DNA of 64,000 bases from Sphaeroforma sirkka (Eukaryota; Opisthokonta; Ichthyosporea; Ichthyophonida). Below the pieces are notes generated by a model. The model was not told where the DNA came from. It was given only the letters and a program-made list of their open reading frames with translations, and ran no database searches. Below, one piece after another: positions 30,113 to 42,462 of the stretch. The stretch covers positions 1 through 64,000 of the forward strand of contig LUCW03000719.1 in the NCBI GenBank assembly GCA_001586965.3, read 5' to 3'. Position numbers and translations under genes: made by a program. Positions within the stretch are counted from its first letter, which is position 1. Each line of letters opens with the position of its first letter.

Positions 30113-33100
30113 TATAATTTTGCGATGGAGCATACTGTTCGATTTGCGCCTAATGTTGTCTTGAACTAAGGGTGCTGGAGTGCAGGTGCTCTATCGATGC
30201 TGAACCCACCATTACCAACGAGCTGGAGCCCACAGATTTTCTATGAATCGACTACGTTGCGGCTCGAGAATGCCTTTGCAATAGCAGTTTGGACTTTCTC
30301 ATGTGCAGCATTCACTTCTACGACTCGTCGATACTCAATTTTGAATACAGTAAGTCTCATCATCAATGTCTTTTCAGCTCGTTCCGTGTTTCATGTATGT
30401 CTTTGAGTATATCGGATGAATTTTGATTCTCGGTTTTAGATCGCTTGAATTCTAGGCTCGTACCAGTGAGAGCGTCTACTGTCAATGCTTCTTGTTTCAC
30501 AGTGGCAGATTTTGTATAATACACATAAGCCCCGCAACCCCACAATGTCAATGAATAAATAAATAGGTGGTATAGATACATTAGTTCATTAATGTACAAA
30601 AATTATTACTACCTTTTCTTGTCATCGAAACTTATAAGGTTAGTATGTTGATAGACGTGCTACAGCTATTAAATAAATAGATATATATCATGTAAAGGTA
30701 ATAAAACTGGTATATGTAATAACATAACAACATCGCAGACCCTGTTTCTATTAAAAAAATGCGCTGTTCAACACAGCAGACAACCCCGCCTTTTGTCACT
30801 ATTGCATACATGTCAACCATGCTTTAGGCTTTACTTGTGACGACATACATATTCAACTTCATCTTGTTGCTATTTTGCTTTTTGACTATGACGTTATGCT
30901 CACCCTCGTACTTGTCTAAATGGGTAAAACATATTTGGGAGTACAGTCACAAAGTTGCAGCAGCACTCGTACTGAAAACAATATCAAAATGGTAAAGTGT
31001 ATTCCACCCAAACCCCCTACTGCTTGTACTGAAGTGAATATATACAAGCGTAATCTCATGGTACCTCTGTGTATGTGCTAATTATAATGACTTCTAATGA
31101 GCTATCTCATGGACTTACACTACTAGCTGGTTCAAATATCAGTGCAGAACACCCGCATGTATACGCCCTTGAATGTGAATGGGATGTAACGGTCTTGGTG
31201 TATCTATGCAAAAAAAATGGCATCGTACAGATTGGCAAGGATAAGGTAGCCTTACTAGTACGGTTACAATATCTTATAGAAATTCTTCCTTGAACAATAG
31301 TCTAGCTTTCTATAACAAAATAATGCCACCTGGGTGGGCTCGAATATAGTGTCTATTGATATTCGCCATATGCGTACACTATACAGCATGAATATGGTAA
31401 GAGGATGCGATCTAGCAATGTATCTCACAGACAAACGTCTTATCGTACAAGCACGTATCTCACAAACGACAGAAAATTGGGGTTTTACAATTGCTCTCAG
31501 ATGATTCAGATTTTGTTAGAAAACGATATGGCCAAACGAGCGCATGAGGTATACGCAATTTAATTTGAGGTAGTAGGAGTTTGGAATATTCCAAAGCAAA
31601 GATAGCTCAATTTTATATCATTGACTGTAGCAACAATCATAGTCATCGATATGGCTCGACAAAAGCTTGTCTGTAATCACTGCCTAGTCGGCAAAGACAG
31701 ATTGACAGAGGAAATCCAATAGAAAATTCAGTTATATGCCGAACGATAACATCAAAAGTAACAGTCTCGACCTATCAGCCGATGCCACTGCGCGATGAAA
31801 GTATTGCCAGCGATGCCATTCATCATTTCACTGATAGCCACGCTTCAGTGATTTTCGACGATTGCACAGCTGCGAATGCAAAACTGCTAGATGCTCTTGT
31901 AGTGTGCCAAGATGTTACTGATACTATTTGTAAGATTGTTGTGTTAACCCCTGTTGCAGTTCACAATCTCTAAAATATTCGCCGAGATATGTAGGAATCA
32001 AATGTGCACCTTGTTATTACTATGTGGCATGGAATCGGTGAGAGCTGCACCGTTTCATACATTCATACTACTGGTCCTATGTACGTTTATAAGGTGGGGC
32101 ATAGAGAAATATGCATGAAGATCTGTGTATTGTTCTTACGGCTCTGCAATTAAATAAACAAAAGTTAAGTGTCACACACTGGTTGTATGTTATAACTCAA
32201 CTCAAATATACATCCCTTACTATGGATAGTTCAACTTTCTGTTTGCAATATCGAAATTATTTTGGTGCATTGCATATCGAAACGGTTTGAATAAGTACTG
32301 TATGCTAAAAGATTGTATGGACAAGCATGGATAACGAACCGTAGAGATCTGCTTACATATAGTTTGGTCGACGTTTAGACATCATATTATAATATTTTGA
32401 TTATTTTTGATAGCTTGGTTGATATTTAATTTGTATACCATGCAATCATCGGTGATGTATTTGTAGTATGAATATTTGAACTTAAATAACATTAAAAAAT
32501 CATCCACAATTATGAATTGTTAGAATTTAAATAGCGATTTTTCTTGAAGTTAAAAACTGAATGTTAATGCGTTTGAAGTTGCCGTTGGATTGGTGGTAGT
32601 TTCATTACGAACTACAGAGGTTGCCTCCCGTCATACGTGGTAAACTAACACGTGCAGAACAACTTGCGATGGTCACAAAGGTACATATGTGTACTCACTG
32701 TAGCAAAAATGTTAGAGCCAGCGACAGAAATCAAATTGAAACATATACGATATTGCTTTATTATTTGTTGCAATGCTCCTTTGAATGCTCGAACAACAGA
32801 TTGACTTCATCTCGGCACTTTTTTCTTTTATGAGGCACGCATGCTACTGGAATGTGTTCTGGGTCAGGTAACTGATAGCAAAAACAGTAAATATTAGAAA
32901 TGATTCTACTTAAAGGTTTGCAGCACCTCAGATAGATTTCGTTTTTATATCGTGCTTTATCGCATTCTTAAGAAAGAGCCCTCAATATGTCGTATATATA
33001 TAGCTCATAATGACTTTCTGTTCGGACCAAAGCTAAGTATCCCATCCCGCGGCCTCATGTATCTACGTGCACAGCCCTATTTTCATCGTAAAATTATTTT

Positions 33101-34223
33101 CAGTGGCTCCTAAACATAATACTTTCCAAGCATCCTTTTGCCACATTTACAAGTGAAATTTACACTCGTATGCGTATTCAAGTAAGTCGTTTTCAATTTG
33201 TTAGTTATAAAATTTAAAGCTTATGTACGTATTCGTATTTTGTATACATTGATATGCTTTACAGAAAAGATTGCTTAGATAGGAAGGCAATAGTTCCAAG
33301 GCATTGATATGTGGTTAAAAAACTGAACAATAACTATACGCATTCAACACGAAAGAGAGCGCTTAAGGTATATCAATACGATCATATCGGTGGAAGGTGA
33401 TGCCATCGAGTTCGAATATAGTTTTTCTTCAGGTCAGCGCTTACTCTAGACTAGTTGTGCGAATTCATAGAAAGATGAAGAAAGCTTATAAACAGCACGG
33501 AAGGGGTGCTTTTAAATACGAGGAAAAATTAACATACTAACGAGTGTGTCTACAATCGCATCTATATAAGTTGTAGCTAGATTGCTCTGGAAAGGAAAGA
33601 GGTATAGTTGAGAAGTAATACGTTCGTGGGAAAGAGTATTGTTACGCTATGCGGGACCAACTGTCAATGAACTACATTCAATCCTTTTGATTATTTGCTG
33701 ATTGAATTGAGGAGACGAATAAGCCGGTTGTGTCATCCATAGTTTGAGATGACACTAAATTGTTGGTCTACTTTGAAATGTACTATGAATGTATACTTCA
33801 GTGAATATTACTAAGTTCCGACTACGTTAAAATAAAAGAAGATACAATTCAAGTCAGTTAGGATTTAGCAGTGATTGTATAATGATCGGGACTGCCACTT
33901 AGGAAGAGCCATAATATTCTCGATCACACAGGGCGCACCTCTATATGTTCTCTATTGAATATTTTCATTAGAAGTACTAAGTGTTCATGACCACATGATT
34001 AAGGTGTAGATAAGACTTAAAAACGTAAGTTTCGTTGATACATTTGCTATTATAAATAAAGCTCCATTGAAGGAAAGAGAAAAAAAAGAAAGAAAAATGG
34101 AATTTAGTGGATATTGGAGATTGACGCGAGGACCAAAATCTATAAATAGCAGTTCAGAAAAAAACAAGCCTACATCCTTCTATTTTTTTGTGAATGACAT
34201 TCAAAATTTAGAGACAAACAAAA
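30113..34223. other. AT-rich region with only weak reading frames
   Basis: No gene can be supported. The least implausible frames are 30599-30363 (-, 78 codons, one hydrophobic span then a charged tail ending ETRNELKRH), 31069-31293 (+, 74 codons) and 32621-32833 (+, containing MCTHC). None has a recognisable motif. Codon-like stretches appear without host-type introns, which may mean decayed foreign DNA, but the signal is weak. Confidence 0.35.
33790..33990. repeat. Dispersed repeat shared with 57841-57990
   Basis: Shares AGTCAGTTAGGATTTAGCAG, and further on TATTGAAT...TTTTCA and AGAAGTACTAA-like blocks in the same order, with the segment that interrupts a Gypsy fragment at 57841-57990. The left parts also resemble each other (AATATTACTA, ATACAATT). 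Probably two copies of a small element or solo LTR of a second family. Confidence 0.6.
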
Positions 34224-34228
34224 CAGCC

Positions 34229-34678
34229 TGTTAATTTTTCAACTCTGTGAAAGCGCTCTTTATTTACTTTTGTATTCCGTATTTATACTATTTTTCGTCA
34301 AAATTGAACGGCCCTTTCGGCTCGAAAATTTCCTTTGCCAAAGAAATTCCAACGGACGTGCGCGATCTATTTTTAGATTCCATCTCTAAAAATACAAACA
34401 CAATTTCTTCAAATACACTTAAACTTCCAAGACTCATAACTCAATGAATATTCACTCAAACAACTTGAATAAGGTGTCATATGAAAGGGAAACCCATTTC
34501 CTATCAAATGACCCCTGTAACAAAATTATACATTTAATAGGTCAAACACAATCGGCCTACGAAATACATTCGTAAACACAACATACAAAAACATCGTTAG
34601 ATAATCGGTTCCTCGATGGACTAGGTCTGAGTCCAACACTTAAACATCATTCACCTTTGACAATATGATTTTTCTACA
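34229..34678 (-). mobile_element. Solo Copia-family LTR with target duplication
   Basis: A complete 450-bp LTR of the family that dominates the right half, in the same orientation as elements A and B. It reads TGTTAATTTTTCAACTC at the left and ATTTTTCTACA at the right. CAGCC stands directly on both sides (34224-34228 and 34679-34683), the 5-bp duplication expected for Ty1/copia. This fixes the true ends of the LTR and shows a solo LTR left by recombination of an old insertion. Confidence 0.9.
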
Positions 34679-34718
34679 CAGCCCATGCTGCATAAAAATT
34701 TGGCGGCAAAAAGGTTCA

Positions 34719-35024
34719 TCATATATTTACTACTGACTTCAAGCACAGATATGTGTTTATACATAGATCCTTAGGCGTGTTTGTTGCTAATCGCAGTTTT
34801 ATGGTGTCGTGTGCTGTTGTCACGTGCAGCAATAGAACCGGTGATATTTGGGAGGGGAAGGAGGTGCTCTTCTTCCGCATCCCATGCCATAGAGCGTATA
34901 CTAAGGCGAGACCGGGGAAGGCCGCATAAATAACAAAGCAGCAAAAGATATATATCAGCAGCATGATGCGAGAAGCTTGGATAGGCGCATGTTGACGTTC
35001 ATTTGAATCCGATGGTGATCTCAC
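34719..35024 (-). CDS. Unidentified 101-codon frame with one membrane span
   Basis: Begins MRSPSDSNERQHAP and has one clear hydrophobic span at about residues 20-43 (IMLLIYIFCCFVIYAAFPGL), followed by a basic stretch GMRKK. It looks like a small single-pass membrane protein. It starts only about 20 bp from the oppositely oriented frame at 35044, a compact divergent layout unlike the host genes here. No homologue recognised. Confidence 0.35.
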   Translation of the reverse strand: MRSPSDSNERQHAPIQASRIMLLIYIFCCFVIYAAFPGLALVYALWHGMRKKSTSFPSQISPVLLLHVTTAHDTIKLRLATNTPKDLCINTYLCLKSVVNI

Positions 35025-35043
35025 AGCCGCAGACGTTGAGAGG

Positions 35044-35433
35044 TTGTACTGGACTCGTAGTGATTATCGTATATGCATCATACACTTCCATCCCACGGTA
35101 CTAGGTCAAAAGAAGGGTGGAGAATTATGCACAGTTCTTGTTGCATCTCCGACCATGCATCTCAAAACCCTATCTCCCAAAGATACACTAGTACGGGAAG
35201 GAAGCTCACGACAACGACTCCTTATTGACTACAACGAATTATGCAGTCTCGAGGGTATAGGCGCTGGCAAGAAATTACTAGAAACAAATCGATCAGCAGA
35301 GCGAGCTCGAAAACGAGCAATCGCAACAAATGAAGTACATCATGCGCTAGTCGTAGAAAGTATGGAGAATGGTACAATTGGAGAGTTCAATAATCTAGAC
35401 AGAAATCCGCTACCCCTTCATAAACAATGGTAA
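35044..35433 (+). CDS. Unidentified intronless frame, 129 codons
   Basis: A soluble, basic-charged product (LETNRSAERARKRAIATNE) with no motif I can name. It is the first of three head-to-tail plus-strand frames between a solo LTR and the left LTR of element A. Codon use seems even, and none of the host-type splice signals or microsatellites is present. It may be a relic of a virus or other compact genome, or chance open sequence. Confidence 0.35.
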   Translation: MYWTRSDYRICIIHFHPTVLGQKKGGELCTVLVASPTMHLKTLSPKDTLVREGSSRQRLLIDYNELCSLEGIGAGKKLLETNRSAERARKRAIATNEVHHALVVESMENGTIGEFNNLDRNPLPLHKQW

Positions 35434-35690
35434 GTAGAAGAGCAGCGAGATAGTAAGCGAATATTATTTACAAGATCAATTCATTCCGAGATCGCCACTA
35501 CACCATTAGTGCAGCGAATACACCTCACTCCCAGTGAACAGAAAGAATATGTGTGTATATCTGTGTATACACCCTCCCACTGCTCAGTAAAAAGAACTGA
35601 TTATAAGAAGGAACACTCTTATGTAGAATCTATACCTATGTTGAGATTAGTCTCCAATAATTTGGCAGATATAGCGGCTTAGTACAGCGT

Positions 35691-36155
35691 GTGAGACATG
35701 TAGAAGACACGACAGATATGCTGGTACCCTGCAGCGTACCAATACACACTTGGCAATCAGTATGTCAGATACTACTGAAGCGAGCACAGCATCTATTGGA
35801 GAAGGCTACTGGTAGAGATAAGGCAGTTTTCTACCAATCTACTGCTGAACAAATTCAAATGCGGGGGATAAATCGATTCAAATGGCGGTTTCCAATTAAT
35901 TCATATGTTATGGCAAACGCGCATATAATGTGGACCAAATCTCCAGGTACCTATATGCCTCTCAGAGAGAATTCTCTCTTTCAATTCTTTCCGGATAGAC
36001 GAACAATATTATCTCAGTTACAAAGCAATGCATCACCTGTAGATTCTATCTTTGCGGGCCCTGGATCAGCACTTAGAGCTGTGCTTTCATCCATAGTGCA
36101 AACGTGTGCAAGTGGTAGCACTATCAAATTTCATAACTTCAAGCATTTAAGGTAA
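35691..36155 (+). CDS. Unidentified intronless frame, 154 codons
   Basis: Second frame of the compact cluster. It has mixed hydrophobic and polar residues (HTWQSVCQILLKRAQHLLEKA, FKWRFPINSYVMANAHIMW), no signal peptide and no recognised motif. Its length and its place in a row of same-strand frames are the only evidence that it is, or was, a gene. Confidence 0.38.
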   Translation: MRHVEDTTDMLVPCSVPIHTWQSVCQILLKRAQHLLEKATGRDKAVFYQSTAEQIQMRGINRFKWRFPINSYVMANAHIMWTKSPGTYMPLRENSLFQFFPDRRTILSQLQSNASPVDSIFAGPGSALRAVLSSIVQTCASGSTIKFHNFKHLR

Positions 36156-36166
36156 AGAATGAAGTA

Positions 36167-36706
36167 ATGTCTAATACACTATGTGTAGTGAAGGATAGGA
36201 CGGCGTTGATACGCGACTCGGTGTATACGATACACATCGACAAGATCAACATTCGACCGAGCAATACATTTACAAACAAGACGCGGTTCTTTAGACCTAC
36301 GCACAACAACCATGAAGTGATAGCAACCCACATTCAAACATTTTCATTAACATCAGTTAGCGATCAAAAGCTCTCCCTCAACCTAATGTCGAGGCCTGTA
36401 TCAAAACAGACGGGTGAGCAACCATTCGGATATGCATCTACCGCTAATGCAAAGGCACAAGAAGCAGGAGCTATTGATTGTCCGATCCACTTTGATGGTA
36501 GCGCGGTGAACAGGAAAGCTTGTCGGATGCTGCTACTTCAGAACACAAGCCCAGAACCGCCAGGACATAGATTGGCGCTACCCCAGCAGTCTTTACCAAG
36601 CAGTGTTGAGACTAATGGTCAGCAGGTATTCCCCCTATACTGCATAATCCACATAATCAAATATGTAAGAAATAACCTCATTAGAAAAGGTCACATTTTA
36701 TGTTAA
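36167..36706 (+). CDS. Unidentified intronless frame, 179 codons, running into an LTR
   Basis: Third frame of the cluster, starting 11 bp after the previous one ends. It is polar, with no motif I can name (FTNKTRFFRPTHNNHE, FGYASTANAKAQEAGAIDC). Its last few codons lie inside the Copia LTR at 36701, so the original right end of this locus was cut off by element A. Confidence 0.38.
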   Translation: MSNTLCVVKDRTALIRDSVYTIHIDKINIRPSNTFTNKTRFFRPTHNNHEVIATHIQTFSLTSVSDQKLSLNLMSRPVSKQTGEQPFGYASTANAKAQEAGAIDCPIHFDGSAVNRKACRMLLLQNTSPEPPGHRLALPQQSLPSSVETNGQQVFPLYCIIHIIKYVRNNLIRKGHILC

Positions 36707-37151
36707 TTTTTCAACTCTGTGAAAGTCCTCTTTATTTACTTTTGTATTCCGTATTTATACTATTTTTCGTCAAAATTGAACGGCCCTTTCGGCTCGAAAA
36801 TTTCCTTTGCCAAAGAAATTCCAACGGACGTGCGCGATCTATTTTTAGATTCCATCTCTAAAAAATACAAACACAATTTCTTCAAATACACTTAAACTTC
36901 CAAGACTCATAACTCAATGAATATTCACTCAAACAACTTGAATAAGGTGTCATATGAAAGGGAAACCCATTTCCTATCAAATGACACCTGTAACAAAATC
37001 ACACGTATAATAGGTCAAACATAATCAGCGTACGAACCACATTCGTAAACACAACATACAAAAACATACTTAGATAATTGGTTCCTCGATGGACTAGGTC
37101 TGAGTCCAACACTTAAACATCATTCACCTTTGACAATATGATTTTTCTACA
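36701..37151 (-). repeat. Left LTR (3' LTR) of Copia element A
   Basis: Variant marked by CACACGTATAATAGG and ACATACTTAGATAATTGG, shared with the fragment at 42740-43152 but not with the right LTR of the same element. It is followed by the polypurine stretch (seen on + as CTCCCCCAT). The bases before it (TTTTA) do not match those after the right LTR (CGACG). Confidence 0.9.
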
Positions 37152-40100
37152 CTCCCCCATGGACGCAAGACATAGTCATCGGACATCATTCGATATGTAT
37201 CTCCCCCACAAACTAGCCACAACGACAAAGAGATGTAGACACGACAGCACATCGGTAGCAGCGGCGTTTCATCATATGACTTCGGTGCTTCACGAAAGCA
37301 ACCTTAGGCAATGCCTTGGTCAAGGCATCAGCAACCATCAACTCAGACCGGCAGTCCTCCAATGAGATGATCTTCTTTGCGCATAACTCTCGCACATAAT
37401 GATATTTGATATCAATATGCTTACTGCGCTTGGTGGTCAATTCCTCAGCCATCTTCTTAGCAGTCTGATTGTCCTCGTAACAAACTACAGATTGATCAGT
37501 GGCTCGTCCTAGCTCAGATAGCAAATTCAAAGCAGTTTTTACATCACGGCAAGACTCTGCAAGACTGACATACTCTGCCTCAGAAGTACTTAGGGTGACA
37601 AGTGTCTGACGGCGCGCCCCCCAGTAGACTGGGGCATTTGTGATGAATACCAGATAGCCAGAACGAGATCGCTTGTCTTTCTCGCCCCCATAGCTTGCAT
37701 CGGCATACGCACAAAGTTTCAAGTCGTTCCCGGCTTCATAGAAGATTCCCCAGTGTTTGGTAGCCTCCAAGTATCCGCACAGATTTCTTGCGGCAGCCTC
37801 TCTCGCCTTAGTCGGCTGGTCAAGGTATCGGCTCAGTGAACTTGTCGCAAAAGCAATATCAGGACGCGTACCCACAGCTGCAAACATAAGGGAACCTATG
37901 ATACCACGGTAGTCTGAATCCTGCACCAATGTACCAGGCCGATTCACGTCGAAAGATGTACTCATAGGTGTACTGACTGACCCTTTTCAATGGTCCATAC
38001 TTCTGCGCTAGCTTCTCAATATATGCCGGCTGCGAGATGAAAATTCCTCTTTCAGACATATCAATTTTCCATCCGAGGAGAAACCGTGGAGACCCCATCG
38101 ACTTGACGTCGAACTCTGTCTCGATCTTCTTCAACATCTTCTCCCCATTCGACGTGAAGTCGAAAATATCAAACCGTCATCAACATAAAGTACCAGAAAG
38201 CAGTTCTTCCGAATAAAGAGACAAGGGTCCGTAAGACTTGGCCGGAATCCAACATCATTAACGAGGAAATCTCTGAAGCGCACAAACCAACATAATCCGG
38301 CTTGCTTGAGTCCATAGATACTCTTCTTCAGCTCGCGAATAGCACCCTCCTAAATCAAATGGTGATCCTCATCACTTAGTAAATCACCAACTATTTCAAC
38401 GAAACCAGTGGGGATGTCCGAGCAGACGTACTCTTCCAAATTACCATGCAAAAATGCAGTTTTGACATCGAACTGCAATACATCCAAGTTCTCAGATGCA
38501 GCGATAGCCAAACATGCACGCACAGTCTCTTTTGTGACTACTGGTGACGATGTCTCCACATAATCTCGACCATACTGTTGTGCAAATCCCTTCGCACATA
38601 GGCGGGCTTTATGTCGTATCACTGCGCCGCTTTCATCACGCTTGAGAGTGAGAACCCACTTGAGTCCCAGAGGCTTTGTCCGGGCCTTGCAGCGCTGCTG
38701 AAGTTTCCAAACCTTCATCTTCAGCATTGAACGTAGCTCGTCTCTCATGGCTGCGCGGAAGTGCTTCTCATCAGCAGACCCAGTCAAGTCTTTGAAGGAC
38801 AATTCATCATCGGCCAGAAATCCAAAGTTAGATTCTTCATGATCTCGTTTACGATCTCGTCGAAGTTTCGAAGTTTGTCGAGGTGGGGTTCCACTTGATT
38901 GACGTTCACGTTTTCTCTCCGAGTCCAAGTCCGTACGAGACTTAGAGCTGATCCGCGGGGACATCATGTCATTGGCTCGGTCGCGTGTACGATCTACGCG
39001 GGGTTTCAATCGCCTGCCACCTCTCGTAGGTGTCTGCTTACCAGGCAAATCACGTTTCTGGTGATTGAGTGGGCGGCGAGCATAACCAGGATGCTCACCG
39101 GGTCCTGATGCATCACCTCCATCAGTAGATGATTCATCCATAGTGACATCATCGTCGGCGGCATCATCCATGGGACCATCTCCATCACTATCCGTATCTG
39201 ATTCTGACGCTGAAGTATCCTTGTTGCCATCACTTGCTCCTACTTCATCGTCAATACTATCATCGTCACCCTCGGAATTATTGACTTTGACCCTTTCAAC
39301 GTGACTGGCAATCGTGGGCTCAAGGCGATAATCTCGACTATTCACAACACGCTTTGTCTCTAGGTTGTAAATTCGCATACTGCCGCCAACAGTATTAAGG
39401 CTAGGACCTAGTAAAATACCTTCCTGACCCTTCTTGCCGAATTTCTTGTTATGTTTTCCGGTCAAGAAATATACTTTCGCACCAAAAGGAATTGTTGTCT
39501 GCGACAAATCAGGTTTAACTCCTGACCATAGTTCCGCCCGCGACTTAGCACCACCTCGTTGTGGCATTACGTTGATCAACCAACAAGCATAGGTAACCGC
39601 TTCAAGCCAAAACTCATCGCCCAGTCCAGCCTGCAGTAGAAGAACCCGGGCCATCTCGATTAGGGGTTCGATGTGCACGCTCACATCTTCCATTATGTTC
39701 AGGAGTACGTGCTGCCGTCAAACTCTGCTTTATGCCTCTTGCTGATAGCATAGACTTCCAAGTCTCGTTGACAAACTCGGCCCCTCTATCACTATGAGCC
39801 TTCTCGGGAATCGCTTCAACACTGCAAATTCAGTGTCCAGCAAGTGACGCATTGCAGCAGTCGCATCACTCTTTTGCTTCAGGCCCAAACACCAGTAGTG
39901 GTCCGTTGCATCGTCAAGAACCTGGAGACCGAATTGTTTTCCAGTGAGTGACGGTGTCTTCGAGGTCTCGAAGATATAATCTACGTACAGCTTCGATCCC
40001 GGAACTTCTAGAACCACAGATTTACGTTTACCCTTCGACCCGACCAACTTGCGAGTAATTCTGGCCCGTGTCATCTTGCCCTGCACGCAAGCTCTACAGA

Positions 40101-42002
40101 AGGGAAGCTTCTCACCCCAACGTCTGGCAACTTTCTCCATTCCTGCGCAAACCATTGTCTCTTTCATCAGTTCCAAGCTTACATGGCCAAGTCTATGATG
40201 CCACATGAGCATATCTGCTTCACCATCATCGGATGCCACAAGGGCCTTATCTTCATCGATAATCTTTGTACCCGAATGTGCTCGGTTGACGGGCGACTTC
40301 AGATCCTTCAGGGAAACGATGTATATAGCCCTTGTCTAACCGTTGCTTTCACCAAACCACCCTGCGGATCAAATAATGTGCAGTCGTTCTTCTCGTCACG
40401 TCGCCTTCCAGCCGTTGTTAACAAGCTGTCGTACGGATAAAAGTTGAACACCCGCCTTAGGAATGAGAAGAGCTAAACCAGTCTCAGGACAGCCGCGCAA
40501 CTCTCCCTCACCATCTGCTTGCAGTTTAGTGTTGCCAAGCCCGGTCAATCGCTTGTTAGAGGGTCTCACTGCAGACAGAGCATCCTCCAATACAACAACA
40601 TGCTTGCTGGCACCTGTGTCAACCACAAGCTCGTTAGCAGATAAGACCAGATCGCCCACGCCCAGCAATGCATACGCCGATTGTTCGCTGATTATGTTCT
40701 CCAATTCAGCTTTAGCGATTGAAGTGACGGATCCATCCACAAGTAGATCATCCTCGGCAAAGGTGTCATCATCATCATCGAGAGTGTAGCACAGTTATCT
40801 TCATCGGTAGCTGAGATTGAGCCACCCTGAACTTCATAATCCGATGAAAACCTCCAGATAGCAACCCGGGTGGAGCATCCAATTCATCATCAAATTTGCT
40901 CTCTGCATCGGAAGAATCAGAATCGGTGGAATCACACATCAAGGCCGGCATACCATCATCACTGTCGGAATCTCCGTCATCACCGATCGCCATCAATCCA
41001 AATCCGAAATAGCCATTGTCATCATCATTCTCATCGTCGAGATCTGGGCAGTCTCGTTTGATATGCCCCTGGTTTCTTGCAATTCAAACACGCCATCTTA
41101 CCACGACAATTAGCCCGAGTATGCCCGGGCTTAAGGCACTTGAAACAAGTAAGCTCCCGGCCATCTCTACTACCAAAGCCACCTCTTGGTCGGTCGAAAC
41201 CACCTCCTCGTCGACCCTTCTAAGCTTGATGGTTACCCTTGTGGTATCGTCCATTAGCATAAAGACCGATATCTTCGTCGTCGTTGTCATCATCGTAGAC
41301 ACCGAGTCCAGTCTCAAACACAATGGCGGCTTCCTTCACTTGCTCATAGCTGAATCGATTTCTGTTTGCAAACTTCGCATTCAAGTCAATCTTCAGCGGC
41401 GCAAACTGACGTGGAAGGCCCTTCATGAAGGATATGCGTTTCCGAATGTTAGTCAACTCATCCCCCCCCTGACCTGCAAGCTGGCCAAATAGAATCTCAC
41501 ATCGGTCGGCGAGTTCAGCAACATTTTCTCCATCGTTCATCTTCATCCTATCTAACTTCTGAGTCAACGCGTCCAGATTGGCCTCCGTCTGGCGGTTCAT
41601 TGCGGTAGCGATCTGGGCCAAGGCAACTGCAGGGTTATCAGTGTTACGGACGTATCCAAGACAACAGTCTTCAACGCTCTGGACAATCATGGAGTAGGCA
41701 ATCTCCCTCTCACGGTCTGTAGCGGCATTGAAGACGGCCTTTTCCTTCAGCTTAGCTTCCATCTTCAACTTCCAGTTCGGGTAGCCGGTGGCATCCTTCA
41801 GTTTGGGCTCCACGTACTTCATCCTCTCGGTTTGGTGATCAGTGGTCTCTCTCTCTCTCAAATCAGCGCTCTCTAGCTCTCTCTCTCTCAAATCAGCGTT
41901 CTCTAGATCTCTCTCTCTCTCTCTCTCTTTTCTCTCTCTCTTAGGCACTCGAGTCCTTGGTCTCCTAAAATTTCTAGCTTTTAGTCCCGTCCGCTGCTTC
42001 CA

Positions 42003-42461
42003 TGTTAATTTTTTCAACTCTGTGAAAGTGCTCTTTATTTACTTTTGTATTCCGTATTTATACTATTTTTCGTCAAAATTGAACGGCCCTTTCGGCTCGA
42101 AAATTTGCCTTGCCAAAGAAATTCCAACGGACGTGCGCGATCTATTTTTTTAGATTCCATCTCTAAAAAATACAAACACAATTTCTTCAAATACACTTAA
42201 ACTTCCAAGACTCATAACTCAATGAATATTCACTCAAACAACTTGAATAAGGTGTCATATGAAAGGGAAACCCATTTCCTATCAAATGACACCTGTAACA
42301 AAATTATACATTTAATAGGTCAAACACAATCGGCCTACGAAATACATTCGTAAACACAACATACAAAAAAAAAACATCGTTAGATAATCGGTTCCTCGAT
42401 GGACTAGGTCTGAGTCCAACACTTAAACATCATTCACCTTTGACAATATGATTTTTCTACA
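42003..42461 (-). repeat. Right LTR (5' LTR) of Copia element A
   Basis: Variant marked by TTATACATTTAATAGG and ACATCGTTAGATAATCGG, as in the solo LTR and element B. On its inner side, read on the minus strand, it is followed directly by the primer-binding site TGGAAGCAGCGGACGGGACT. Confidence 0.9.
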
Positions 42462-42462
42462 C

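Larger units (their letters stand above)
36701..42461 (-). mobile_element. Copia element A (minus), broken
   Basis: Ty1/copia fossil, about 5.8 kb, read right to left. LTRs lie at 36701-37151 and 42003-42461. Parts: (CT)n-rich leader at about 41845-41945; gag from about 41820 down to 41050 with two CX2CX4HX4C knuckles; acidic linker; protease DTGAS near 40610; integrase with the HHCC zinc site and DDE core at about 40200-39550; acidic Asp/Ser tract at about 39290-39120; reverse transcriptase at 38750-38150; RNase H at 37650-37310; polypurine ATGGGGGAG next to the left LTR. The order PR-IN-RT-RH is diagnostic of Copia. It is broken in roughly seven or eight places. The two LTRs belong to different sequence variants and have no shared target duplication, so this copy is probably a recombinant. 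Confidence 0.93.

Noticed and set aside
34229-36700. The compact frame cluster as the internal part of one LTR element bounded by two LTRs
   Set aside because: The left LTR has its own CAGCC target duplication and is a solo LTR, and the right one has the Copia polypurine tract on its other side, so the cluster only lies between two separate elements.
41842-41950. Host promoter or regulatory GA-repeat
   Set aside because: It is the leader of the Copia family, found at the same place in each copy that keeps its 5' end.
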